From an uncultured Desulfobacterales bacterium (lineage in GTDB: Bacteria; Desulfobacterota; Desulfobacteria; Desulfobacterales; SpSt-501), in NCBI GenBank assembly GCA_938048455.1, contig CALIUY010000018.1:24431-88430 (forward strand): a DNA stretch of 64,000 nucleotides, given 5' to 3'. The stretch's first letter is position 1. Every line of letters begins with the position of its first letter. Positions 43,779 to 52,105 of this stretch are shown here, piece by piece. The notes under the pieces are model-generated. The model saw nothing but the letters and a program-made list of their open reading frames with translations, did not search any database and had not been told where the DNA came from. Both the position numbers and the translations under genes were made by a program.

Positions 43779-44576
43779 TCAAGCCTTCGGCAGACGATGT
43801 TCCGCAACGGCGAAAGCCGTCGACACCGCTGGGGAGATCAGGCTGCGGGTCACTTCGTGCCGCGGCGATTCCCCGAGCCGCCTCGGCGGGCCGCTCTCGA
43901 CGAAGAGACCCCCCGAGAGCACGACGAGCTCTTCGCAAAGCGCGGCCAAGGTCAGAAAATCATGACTGATGAAGAGCAGCGCCATCCGCCGCTTCCGCCG
44001 CAGCTGTCGAAGCAGATCGATCAGGTGCACTTGCACGGGAAGGTCCAAACCGCAAAGGGCCTCATCGCAAATCAAAACCTCGGGGTCGACCGCCAGCGCC
44101 CGGGCCAGGACGACGCGCTGTGCCTCCCCGCCGCTTAAGCGGTCCGGGCGGCGCCCAAGAAGCGCCCGCGGCAGATGCACGGCATCGCAAAGCGTCTCCA
44201 CCCCGCCCTTTTCCCGGAACCCGGCGACGCGCAACGCCTCGGCGAGCGCCTGGCGGACGGTGAGAAAGGGATTGAGGTGCAACCGCGGATCCTGCCAGAC
44301 GATCTGAACCGCCCGGCGCAGCCTCCGCCTGTCGCTCCGTCGGGAGGGATCGATGCGGCGTCCGTGGAGCAGGATTTCCCCCGAATCGAGCCGTTCCAGT
44401 CCCACGAGCAGGCGCGCGAGGGTGCTTTTCCCGGAGCCGCTCGGCCCCATCACCCCCAGGCTCATCCCCGGGGTCAGCGCAAGGTGGATTCCCCGCAGCA
44501 CCGGACGCCGTCCGCTTCCGCCGGGATCGCGGTAGCTCTTGGTCAGATGGCGAACCTCAAAGAGGAATTCCGACAT
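43779..44576 (-). CDS. Peptide/nickel-type ABC transporter ATPase 2
   Basis: This 265-residue Opp/Dpp/Nik family ATPase has Walker A GPSGSGKST, Q-loop IVWQDP, signature LSGGEAQRVVLA, Walker B LICDEALCGLD and switch His in ISHD. It energises the permease pair encoded upstream. The start at 44576 lies inside the 3' end of the other ATPase gene (20-base overlap). It is the last gene of the TonB receptor-ABC operon. Confidence 0.9.
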   Translation of the reverse strand: MSEFLFEVRHLTKSYRDPGGSGRRPVLRGIHLALTPGMSLGVMGPSGSGKSTLARLLVGLERLDSGEILLHGRRIDPSRRSDRRRLRRAVQIVWQDPRLHLNPFLTVRQALAEALRVAGFREKGGVETLCDAVHLPRALLGRRPDRLSGGEAQRVVLARALAVDPEVLICDEALCGLDLPVQVHLIDLLRQLRRKRRMALLFISHDFLTLAALCEELVVLSGGLFVESGPPRRLGESPRHEVTRSLISPAVSTAFAVAEHRLPKA

Positions 44577-45363
44577 CGGCCATCCTTTCGAGAACCTGGA
44601 GCGCCTCGACCAGCCGCCGGGTCCGGGGGTGCCGCGGCGCGGAAAACAGCCGGTCCGGGGGACCGACCTCGACCGGATGCCCCTCCTCCAGAACCGCCAG
44701 CGTATCCACCGTTCCGCGCAGCAGCCGCAGATCATGGCTGATCAGCAGAAGGCCCGCCCGCAGATCGCCCACGGCCCGGAGAAGCAGGGAGAGGATCTCC
44801 GCACGAAGCACGGGATCCAGTCCGGCGGTGGGCTCGTCGGCGATCAGCAGGCGGCATCCCAGACCGAGGGCCAGAGCGATCTGCACCCGTTGCCTCATGC
44901 CCCCGCTCAGCTGATACGGGTAGGCGGAAAAGGCGAAAGAAGGCAGCCCCACCTCTTCCAGCCGCCGGTGAGCCTCCCGCCGGCTCTCCGTGCGCGACAT
45001 GCCGCGGACCTCCTCGAGCGCCTCGGTCAGCTGACGGCCCACGGTCAGCAGAGGATGAAGCGCCGTGGCGGCGGACTGAAAGAGAAGAAAGATCTCGCGG
45101 CCGCGCACCGCGGCCCAGCGGCGGTTTTCTCCCGGAGTCAGAGGCCGACCGAGGATGACGATCTCTCCACGGCGCCACAACAGCGGCGCCGGCAGCAGGC
45201 CGCAGAGGGTGAAAGCGAGCGTGCTCTTGCCCGCTCCGGAGGGCCCGGTGATCCCCAGCCGCTGCTCGGCCTCCACGCCAAGGCTCACCTCCCCGAGCAC
45301 CCTTCTCGGAGGGTCGCAGGAGGGATCGACGACTTCGATCCCCCGGACCTGAAGCAGCGTCAT
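44557..45363 (-). CDS. Peptide/nickel-type ABC transporter ATPase 1
   Basis: This 268-residue ATPase has Walker A GPSGAGKST, signature LSGGMRQRVQIA, Walker B LLIADEPTAGLDP and ISHD, all intact. It partners the ATPase that follows, as in NikD-NikE and OppD-OppF. The ATG overlaps the stop of the upstream permease by 4 bases. Confidence 0.9.
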   Translation of the reverse strand: MTLLQVRGIEVVDPSCDPPRRVLGEVSLGVEAEQRLGITGPSGAGKSTLAFTLCGLLPAPLLWRRGEIVILGRPLTPGENRRWAAVRGREIFLLFQSAATALHPLLTVGRQLTEALEEVRGMSRTESRREAHRRLEEVGLPSFAFSAYPYQLSGGMRQRVQIALALGLGCRLLIADEPTAGLDPVLRAEILSLLLRAVGDLRAGLLLISHDLRLLRGTVDTLAVLEEGHPVEVGPPDRLFSAPRHPRTRRLVEALQVLERMADVGIPL

Positions 45364-46184
45364 GTTTGCCTCCCCCCGGGAGGCACCCGCCGCCGCAGGC
45401 TTTCGGCGATCATCTGGCAGGCCCCGGCGCAGAGGCTGACGGCCGCGGCCGGGGCGATCAGGAGCCAGGGGGCACGTCCGAGATGGAGGCGGGACTCCTC
45501 GAGCATGCGGCCCCACTCGGGCTGCGGCGGCTGGGCGCCCAGACCCAGGTAGCTCAGGCCGGAAACGGCGACCAGCATCGCCCCGGTACGCACCGCGAAG
45601 GCGACGGCGGCAGCGGGGGCGATCTGGGGCAGGAGGTAGTGGGACAGGATTCTTCCCCCGCCCAACCCCAGGGCCACGGCGGCGGTCACGAATTCGCGAT
45701 GGCGGGCTTGCCGCGTCATCGCCCGCAGCCAACGCGCCCACCACGGCCAGCCGACCAGGGCCAGAGCGACGGCGGCGGAAAAAAGCGAAGGATTCATCAG
45801 TCCGGCAAGGACCACGGCGAGCAACAACGCGGGCATGGCGAGCGCCAGATCGATCGTCGTCGCCAGAAGCGCCGCGACACCGGGAGGAGCCAGCCCGGCG
45901 GGGATGCCTACGGCCGCGCCCAGAAGCAACGCGGCCGTCGAGGCGGCGAACGCCGCGCCGAGCGACGTCCCGGTCGCGTGCAGCAGGCGGCTGGCGACGC
46001 AGCGGCCCAGCGCGTCGGTTCCCAGGGGGTAGGATCTCGAGGGGGGTTCGAGACGGCGGGCGAGATCCCCCCGGTAGGGGTCGTGGGGCGAAATCCACGG
46101 CGCGAGCACCCCGATCAGCATCATGACGGCGAGCAAGATCGCGCCGCAGATCCCCATCCCCCGAAAGATGCGCTCAGAAGGCAT
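45360..46184 (-). CDS. Peptide/nickel-type ABC permease (NikC/DppC-like)
   Basis: This 274-residue permease has an N-terminal span, the PHDPYRGDLARRLEPPSRSYPLGTD-type region just after it, and an EAA-type loop with ALGLGGGRILSHYLLPQ. Together with the permease at 46174 it forms the inner-membrane channel. It overlaps its neighbours by 11 and 4 bases. Confidence 0.9.
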   Translation of the reverse strand: MPSERIFRGMGICGAILLAVMMLIGVLAPWISPHDPYRGDLARRLEPPSRSYPLGTDALGRCVASRLLHATGTSLGAAFAASTAALLLGAAVGIPAGLAPPGVAALLATTIDLALAMPALLLAVVLAGLMNPSLFSAAVALALVGWPWWARWLRAMTRQARHREFVTAAVALGLGGGRILSHYLLPQIAPAAAVAFAVRTGAMLVAVSGLSYLGLGAQPPQPEWGRMLEESRLHLGRAPWLLIAPAAAVSLCAGACQMIAESLRRRVPPGGRQT

Positions 46185-47142
46185 CGCCCCCCCCTCCCGG
46201 GACCTCGGCGTCGGCGACCCTCGGGCTGAGACGGCCCTCCAGCCAGTCGACGGCCGTGTTGACCCCGACGAAGGCCGACGTCATGAACAGGAGCACTCCC
46301 TGGACGACGGGGATGTCGCGGGCGATCACCGCTTCGACGCCGAGTTTCCCCAGGCCGGGCCAGGCGAAGACGCTCTCCACGATCACCGCCCCGCCGAGCA
46401 GTCGCCCGCCGGAGAGCCCCCACAAGGCGAGCATCCGCGGCAGGGCCCCGCTAAGGACGTGACGCAGGTAGACCGTCCGTCGCCGCAACCCTTTGGCGAA
46501 GGCAAAGCGCACGAAATCCTGCGCCAGCACCTCGAGCAGAAGGGCCCGCAGGATCCGCGCCTGCACCGCCGCGGCCGAAAGTCCCAGGGTGATCGTCGGC
46601 AAAACGAGGGCACCGGGGTCGCCGCGGCCGACGACGGGAAACCAGCCCCCGGAGAGCGCCAACCCGTAAATCAGCAGGAGCCCGAGGGCGTAATGGGGAA
46701 CGGCACAGGCCAGCACGGCGAGGATGCGTCCCGCCCGATCCCACCAAGGGCTGCCCGCCAAAGCGGCCGCCATGCCGAGAGCGAGGCTGAGGCTGACCAG
46801 GAAAAGGAAGGCCGTGCCGGCGAGTTCGAGCGTGGCCGGCAGGCGGTCGAAGATCATCCGAGCGACGGGTTCTCCCGTACGGTACGAGCGGCCGAGGTCC
46901 AGGCGCAGCACCCGGGAGAGCCAGGCCCGGTATTGCTCCGGCAGGGAGCGGTCCAGGCCCCAGATGCGCCGCTGGGCTTCGATTTTCTCCTCCGAAGGGC
47001 TCTCGCTCAGCGATCCGAGCAGCATCGAAGCGGGGTCTCCGGGGGCAAGGTGAAGCAGGAGAAAAGCGACGACCGAGGCGGCCCCGAGCGCAAGGGCGGC
47101 ACGCCAGAGAAGCCGCAGGGCAAGCCAGGGTTTAGCGCGCAT
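46174..47142 (-). CDS. Peptide/nickel-type ABC permease (NikB/DppB-like)
   Basis: This 322-residue permease has LLLHLAPGDPASMLLG near the start, an LGRSYRTGEPV segment, and the closing VIVESVFAWPGLGKLGVEAV region typical of NikB/OppB. The ATG at 47142 lies within the 3' end of the methyltransferase gene (11-base overlap). Confidence 0.9.
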   Translation of the reverse strand: MRAKPWLALRLLWRAALALGAASVVAFLLLHLAPGDPASMLLGSLSESPSEEKIEAQRRIWGLDRSLPEQYRAWLSRVLRLDLGRSYRTGEPVARMIFDRLPATLELAGTAFLFLVSLSLALGMAAALAGSPWWDRAGRILAVLACAVPHYALGLLLIYGLALSGGWFPVVGRGDPGALVLPTITLGLSAAAVQARILRALLLEVLAQDFVRFAFAKGLRRRTVYLRHVLSGALPRMLALWGLSGGRLLGGAVIVESVFAWPGLGKLGVEAVIARDIPVVQGVLLFMTSAFVGVNTAVDWLEGRLSPRVADAEVPGGGGDAF

Positions 47143-48016
47143 CACGACCCGGCGGGACAGGCCGGCGCCACAGAAGGAGAACCGCTTTGCAGACGCCGGC
47201 GAACTGCAGGCGGCCCCGCCGCAGCCGGGGACGAAGCTCGGCGGCGAGCGCCTCCTCGATCCGCTCGGCGGGACAGTCGAACAGCGCAAAATAGCGGCGG
47301 TAGAACTCGAAGAAGTCTTCGGCGCGGCGGTCCACCCGCAGCGGCAGCTGCATGCGCTCCACGGCGAAAGAGCGGCCGCTCGCCAGCAACCAGCCCACGG
47401 CGGCGTGACCCAGGTCGCCCGCTGCAGAGGGCGCCTTGCCGAAGAGCCGCCGCCAAAGCCCGGAGGTCCAGGGCAAGGCGCGGACGCCCTCGCCCCACAA
47501 CACGGCGCAGCGCCGGCCAAGGCGCTCGAGCCGCCGGAAACCCTGTGGCGTCCAGACGTTGGGGAAGAAGGCGGCAAGGGCGAGATCCGCCGGGCGCCCG
47601 GGCGAAAGCGCAAGCCAGGAGCTCCGGCGGGCCAGGAGGCGGGAGAGCCCCGCATGCCGGGCGCGGTCCAGGACCGCGGCCACGGCCGGCCGGCTCTCAT
47701 CGACGGCGAGCACGCGCAGACCGCGGGCGGCCAGGGCGGCGGCGAGCCAACCCCGCCCACTGCCGAGATCGACGACACGGTCTCCGGGGCCAAGCCCCGC
47801 GGCCCGAACAAGCGCGGCGGCCGCGGTTCGCCCCGCGGCAGGAGAAAATCCGCGCACGGCCTCGAGGAGCGATCCGCACTCGTCATAGAACCGCCGCCAG
47901 CGTGAGGGACGGCGCCTCTGGCTTTCGAAGGCGGGGTTCGCCCGCCGGACCTCGGCCCATCGGCGTGCCCAATCGGCAGACGAATCCGGTGGCCGTTGCG
48001 GTGCCGGGCGTCTCAT
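47132..48016 (-). CDS. SAM-dependent methyltransferase within the ABC uptake operon
   Basis: This 294-residue class I methyltransferase has DRVVDLGSGRGWLAAALAA and LAVDESRPAV as its SAM site. The rest is Arg-rich and not assigned to a known substrate. It overlaps the binding-protein gene upstream by 4 bases and the permease downstream by 11, so it belongs to the operon. It might modify the imported chelator or peptide, or build a small metallophore; neither is shown by the sequence. Confidence 0.82.
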   Translation of the reverse strand: MRRPAPQRPPDSSADWARRWAEVRRANPAFESQRRRPSRWRRFYDECGSLLEAVRGFSPAAGRTAAAALVRAAGLGPGDRVVDLGSGRGWLAAALAARGLRVLAVDESRPAVAAVLDRARHAGLSRLLARRSSWLALSPGRPADLALAAFFPNVWTPQGFRRLERLGRRCAVLWGEGVRALPWTSGLWRRLFGKAPSAAGDLGHAAVGWLLASGRSFAVERMQLPLRVDRRAEDFFEFYRRYFALFDCPAERIEEALAAELRPRLRRGRLQFAGVCKAVLLLWRRPVPPGRDAR

Positions 48017-49557
48017 GGTCGCGGCTCCGCGGCGGGTCGGCAGCGGAAGAGGTCGGGGCGGAAAACCGCATCCATTTCGAGATCGCGCACGCGGGGGCCG
48101 TGGGCGTAGAAGGCGACCTCATGGTAGAGGGGAAACAGGGGCCGCTCGTCGTTCACCCGCTCGCAGAGCCGCCGGTAGAGGTTCCGGCGCCGCTGGGGAT
48201 CGGCCTCCGAGGCCGCCTCCTCGATCCAGCCTTCGACCTCCTCGTCATGCCAGCCGGAGGAAAACGGGGCCCGCGAGGAGATGAAATTCCGATAGTGGTG
48301 GTCGGGATCGCCGGTCAGAAACCCGGTCGGTCCGATGACCAGGTCGAATTCGCCCTGCAAGCGGGCGCGCCGGTAGGCGCCGGGTTCCTGAACCTGGATC
48401 CGAGCCGCCAGCCCCGCTTCCCGCAGGATCTGCTGGACGACCTGGGCGATCTCCAGGTAGGGCAGTCTCCCGGCGAATCCCTGATGCAGCAAGATCACCA
48501 GTTCGCGTTTTACCCCTGCCGCCGAAGGCGGCAGCGGCGACGGGGGGTCGGGCCGGATGCAGCCGAAGGCCCAGAGGGGCGCAAGCCGCGTGTGCGGGTC
48601 CGCGGCCACAACACCGGTGTTTTCGGTCACGGCGGCGACCAGGGCGTTGCGGTCGATACGCGAGGCGAGCCAGCGCCGCATCTCCCGATCCTGGAAAGGC
48701 AGGCGGCGCGCGTTGAACATCAGCTGATGGGTGTTCCCGAGCTCGCGGCGCTTCACGGCGATCTGCGGCTTGCGGGCGAGCACCGCCAGCTGGGAAGGCA
48801 GAATCCCGCCGAAGTCCACGACGGCGTCGATCTGCCCGGCCTGAAGGGCCATCAGCCGGCTGTCGGCATCGAGAATCGTCCGGAACACGACGGAGGCGAA
48901 GGCCGGTCGACCTTGCCAGTAGCGTTCGAAGGCTTCCAGCTCGATGCGGTCGCCGGGTCGGACCCGAAGCAGCCGAAAGGGGCCTGTGCCGACGAGGCTC
49001 TCCATGCGTCCGTCCTCGGTCACCGTCCCGGGATGGACGATCGGGCTTCCGTAATAGCTCACCAGGTTCGGGAAAAACGGGATACGGCGCTTCAGACGGT
49101 ATTGCAGGATCCCGGGCTCCGGAGCGTCGAGGGATTCGAGGTCTTTAAAGAAGTGGCTCGCATCGTAGCGTGGGTGGCGGATCAGGCGGCGAAGCGAGCG
49201 CACGGCCGCCTCGGCGGTAAGCGGCGTTCCGTCGTGGAAGCGGACCCCCTCGCGCAGGCGGAAGCGCCAGGTCCACCCGCCATCCGGGCTTTCCCACGAC
49301 TCGGCGAGCCACGGCCGCAACGTGAACGTCTCATCGAGACGAGTCAAGCCTTCCCAGGTGTTGGTCGATCCATGGAGGTAGACCTGACCTTCGGGGCCGT
49401 TGTAGAAGTCACGGCCGACGCCGAGGGTGAGCGTTTGCCCCCCGGCATACGCGGCGACGGCCCAAAGCAAAAGCATCCCCGCGGCGGCCGCCCGGCCTGC
49501 GGCGGGAACCCGACGCCCTCGCGGAGCAACGGGCGGGTCCCCGCCGGCTTTCTGCAA
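48013..49557 (-). CDS. Peptide/nickel-type substrate-binding protein (SBP_bac_5)
   Basis: This periplasmic protein of about 514 residues has a signal region ending near LLLWAVAAYAGG. The family fold follows, with YLHGSTNTWEGLTRLD, GWTWRFRLREGVRFHDGTPL, GTGPFRLLRV and PLFPLYHEVAFYAHG. NikA, CntA and DppA belong to the same family. There is no AUG in a good place; a TTG at 49557 gives a plausible signal peptide, while a TTG at 49575 overlapping the receptor stop is the alternative. Ligand candidates are a nickel/cobalt chelate, metallophore or peptide. Confidence 0.85.
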   Translation of the reverse strand: MQKAGGDPPVAPRGRRVPAAGRAAAAGMLLLWAVAAYAGGQTLTLGVGRDFYNGPEGQVYLHGSTNTWEGLTRLDETFTLRPWLAESWESPDGGWTWRFRLREGVRFHDGTPLTAEAAVRSLRRLIRHPRYDASHFFKDLESLDAPEPGILQYRLKRRIPFFPNLVSYYGSPIVHPGTVTEDGRMESLVGTGPFRLLRVRPGDRIELEAFERYWQGRPAFASVVFRTILDADSRLMALQAGQIDAVVDFGGILPSQLAVLARKPQIAVKRRELGNTHQLMFNARRLPFQDREMRRWLASRIDRNALVAAVTENTGVVAADPHTRLAPLWAFGCIRPDPPSPLPPSAAGVKRELVILLHQGFAGRLPYLEIAQVVQQILREAGLAARIQVQEPGAYRRARLQGEFDLVIGPTGFLTGDPDHHYRNFISSRAPFSSGWHDEEVEGWIEEAASEADPQRRRNLYRRLCERVNDERPLFPLYHEVAFYAHGPRVRDLEMDAVFRPDLFRCRPAAEPRP

Positions 49558-49571
49558 AACGATTTCGTCGA

Positions 49572-51665
49572 TCAAAAAACGTAGCGCAATCCGATGAGGG
49601 TTTCGAGGGAAAAGCCCGGTGCGACGTAATGCAACTCGAGCTCGTAGTCTTTGTCCAAGATGTTGATCGCCGAAAGCGAGGTGGTCAGGATCCAGTTGGG
49701 GGCCACCGGCCAATCGCGCCAGATCTTCGCATCCACCGTTTCGTAGGATTTCATCTTGAAATAAGGAAGGTCCGTGTTTTCGTCGTCGTAGTAGCGCGAA
49801 TCCGAGAACCGCACGCGCAGATCGGCGTTGAAGAGCTGCGGGTTCAGGTATTGGATTCCGACGCTGCCGTGGTAGTCGGGCGCGTTGCGCAACTGGTTGC
49901 CGTCGTTCACGTCGGTGTCTTCGATGCGTGAGCGGTTGAGCGTAAGCGAGCCCCGAAAATAGAGATTCTCGACGATCCGCTGCCAAAGGAGGGTCTCTAC
50001 GCCGTAAATTTTGGCCCCGCCCAGGTTCTGGGTGCGAACGATCGACCCGCCGGGAACAAGCGGGTTTTCGTCGTAGCGATAGGAGACCATGTCCTTGATC
50101 TTGCCGTAGTAGGGGGTGATGCTCAGCGCGGTCCCGGTCTTGGCGGAGCTGAGATCGGCTCCGAAATCGACCATCCAGGTTTTCTCCGGCTGGAGATCGG
50201 GATTCGCCTCGCGCCAGGTGCGTCCGGTTCTCACGTTCTGAAAAAACCAGACTGCCGCTCCCGGCCAAAAGGCGGTTCCGGCCGAACTGCGGAGCGCAAG
50301 CCAGTCGTTCACCTTGAAGCGGGCTCCGCCGCGGTAAGTGGTGTAGTCCTTGTCCACCGAGGAAGGCCGCTGGTCCGTGGAGCCGGAATCGAAGATGTCG
50401 TAGTAGCGCCACATGTCGTGGCGGATTCCGGCGATGAGCGAAAGCCGCCGGTCGAAGAGGAACTGCTGGTCCTGGAGGTAGAGCGCGGTGTTGTCGATCT
50501 TCCAGTGCGACTCCGATTGCAGCGCCCCCGTCAGCGCGTTGTAAGCCCGGCGCTCATCGCGGAAGTAGCTGTAAAAGGTGCCGACGGTCAGGGTGTTGTC
50601 GCGCCCGAGGAAAATGTCGCCCTGGAGCTCGAGGGGAATGAAACGTCGCGGCCCCCATTTGCTCTCTTGCGTCGGAGTGGAGTCCAACACCAGGTTTCCG
50701 CCGGCATCCAGCGAAAGACCGCGCGTGGATTGGGAGGGGCGCAGGAAATACTGGTAGCCGCCCTTGAAGCGCAGGAGCGCCCAGTCCTGGAGCGGGACTT
50801 CGGTCTGGAGGCTCGTGATCCACTGGTCGCCGTTGTCCGTCGTCACGAGGTTGGGCTGCCCCCCCGCTTGATTCGCCTCCAGGTAATGGGCGGCGATGGA
50901 AGCCATGGCCCCCTGTTCCCCGCGCCAGCCGATTCTGCCGCTCAGGTGGTGCTTTTCCCAGCGCGCATCCTCGAGCGTGGAGGAAGGCAGATACTGCCGC
51001 TTGCCCAGGCGCCAGAGTTTGACGCCCGCTTCCACCGGCTGATGCTCGTAGCCGCCGGAGTGTTCCAGAATCGCCGAAAAGTAGTAATTCCAAGGACCGC
51101 TCCGGTCGCCCACGGAGGCGATCCCCCGCAGGGTGTTGTTGCCGCCGGCGGCGACGTAGCCGGCCGCGCCCATACCCTCCTGGCCGCTCCGCGTGACCAC
51201 GTTCACCACGCCGCCCGAGGCGTTCGCACCATAGAGGGCCGAAGAGGGGCCCAACAGCACGTCGATCCTCTCGACGTCATAAGGGTTGATCGTGGTCGAC
51301 AGGATCGGCTCGAGCAGCGGAAGCCCGTCCACGACGTAGATCGTGCGGCCGATGAAGTAGCCCGTCCCCCGAAGGTGGATCCACGGCGGTCCCAGGGGGT
51401 AGACCTGTCCCAGGCTCACGCCCGGCAGATCCTGAACCAGCTGGCCGATGTTCGTGATGTAAGGCGCCGGCTGCCTTTCGATGTCTTCCCGCTCGACGCT
51501 GTACATGGTGAAGGGATTCGACGCCGGGTCGACCCGTGTCTTGGTCGCCGTGACGACGACTTCCTCCATGCGGGCCGTCGGCACCTTTTCCTCGGCCGAT
51601 GCCGCGGCCCCCGCGGACAGAATCAGCACCCACGCCAGCGCCCACCAACTTTTTCCGCTCCGCAT
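49572..51665 (-). CDS. TonB-dependent receptor of the ABC uptake operon
   Basis: This 697-residue outer-membrane receptor has a signal peptide (first 25 residues, LAWVLILSAGAAASA), a TonB box (EEVVVTATKT), a plug domain (HLRGTGYFIGRTIYVVDG, LLGPSSALYGANASGGVVNV) and a 22-strand barrel ending in Phe. The BtuB/FepA-like family does not define the ligand; the operon partners favour a metal chelate. The ATG at 51665 has GGAGGAGACG directly upstream, whereas earlier in-frame codons run through the non-coding leader. It is preceded by a leader of about 360 bases. Confidence 0.9.
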   Translation of the reverse strand: MRSGKSWWALAWVLILSAGAAASAEEKVPTARMEEVVVTATKTRVDPASNPFTMYSVEREDIERQPAPYITNIGQLVQDLPGVSLGQVYPLGPPWIHLRGTGYFIGRTIYVVDGLPLLEPILSTTINPYDVERIDVLLGPSSALYGANASGGVVNVVTRSGQEGMGAAGYVAAGGNNTLRGIASVGDRSGPWNYYFSAILEHSGGYEHQPVEAGVKLWRLGKRQYLPSSTLEDARWEKHHLSGRIGWRGEQGAMASIAAHYLEANQAGGQPNLVTTDNGDQWITSLQTEVPLQDWALLRFKGGYQYFLRPSQSTRGLSLDAGGNLVLDSTPTQESKWGPRRFIPLELQGDIFLGRDNTLTVGTFYSYFRDERRAYNALTGALQSESHWKIDNTALYLQDQQFLFDRRLSLIAGIRHDMWRYYDIFDSGSTDQRPSSVDKDYTTYRGGARFKVNDWLALRSSAGTAFWPGAAVWFFQNVRTGRTWREANPDLQPEKTWMVDFGADLSSAKTGTALSITPYYGKIKDMVSYRYDENPLVPGGSIVRTQNLGGAKIYGVETLLWQRIVENLYFRGSLTLNRSRIEDTDVNDGNQLRNAPDYHGSVGIQYLNPQLFNADLRVRFSDSRYYDDENTDLPYFKMKSYETVDAKIWRDWPVAPNWILTTSLSAINILDKDYELELHYVAPGFSLETLIGLRYVF

Positions 51666-52020
51666 CGTCTCCTCCGGATCTTGCCCGCTCCACCCCCGGA
51701 GCCGGAGCGGCCATGGTTCGGCGCGATGCGATTGACGGATGGCCGGGGCGGTGCTACCCTGCCCACGGAAGCCATCCCTCCGGGGTGCGCCTTCCGGGGA
51801 AGGCGGCTTGCCGCCTCGACCGCCGCCGGCCGCCTTCCCGCGTCCTCGTTTCCGTGGCTGTTCGCTTACCCCTTTCCTTTTCAAAAGAAAAAGGCCTCAA
51901 AGACGCGACGCCCCTTTCCGGGGAAGTCGGCCTTCGTGGCCTTATTTTTGTGCGCCGCCTTCGTGCGGCGAATTTGGATTTTTCCGGTGGCCCTTGTTTT
52001 TTCCGATACGGTTTCAGCCG

Positions 52021-52080
52021 TGAGGGCGGATCATCTTTAGTCGAGTCCAAGGGAGAAAGTCAAGAGGATCCCCGCCCTCA
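52021..52080. repeat. Inverted repeat flanking the receptor promoter
   Basis: TGAGGGCGGATC (52021-52032) and GATCCCCGCCCTCA (52067-52080) are inverted copies differing by a two-base insertion. The -35 and -10 elements lie between them. It could be a two-site operator or the arms of a long stem ending the cobS transcript. Confidence 0.6.
52034..52063 (-). promoter_or_regulatory. Promoter of the TonB receptor-ABC operon
   Basis: On the - strand TTGACT (52063-52058) and TAAAGA (52039-52034) are 18 bases apart. The predicted start near 52027 leaves a leader of about 360 bases before the receptor ATG. Confidence 0.6.
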
Positions 52081-52105
52081 AAACGTCCGCAAACTCCGGC
52101 TCGCC

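Larger units (their letters stand above)
51666..52105. other. Structured 440-base non-coding region
   Basis: No gene is credible here. The - strand carries a promoter (52034-52063) and then about 360 transcribed bases with many short GC stems. These include CCCC/GGGG (51911-51923), GGCC-ACGAA-GGCC (51929-51941) and GCCGC/GCGGC (near 51954-51970). A T-run CCTTTTTCTTTT (near 51884-51894) follows GGCC arms. CCACGGAA (51763-51770) pairs with TTCCGTGG (51850-51857), enclosing an 11-base stem (51797-51807 with 51829-51839). It may be a riboswitch, attenuator or small RNA. The standard B12 box was not found. Confidence 0.6.

Noticed and set aside
46123..49584. Open frame of 1153 codons on the + strand
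   Set aside because: It is the antisense of the ABC permease, methyltransferase and binding-protein genes; the composition is not protein-like and no family matches.
51739..52023. 94-codon frame in the receptor leader
   Set aside because: It has no ribosome site, lies in a region of inverted repeats and its translation is Arg/Pro/Phe-rich with no recognisable domain.
51666..52105. Canonical cobalamin riboswitch
   Set aside because: AGCCAC and GGGAAGGCG-like stretches occur on the - strand, but the conserved AGYCAGGAGACCTGCC-type box and the AAATC loop element could not be placed in the right order. A covariance search would decide.
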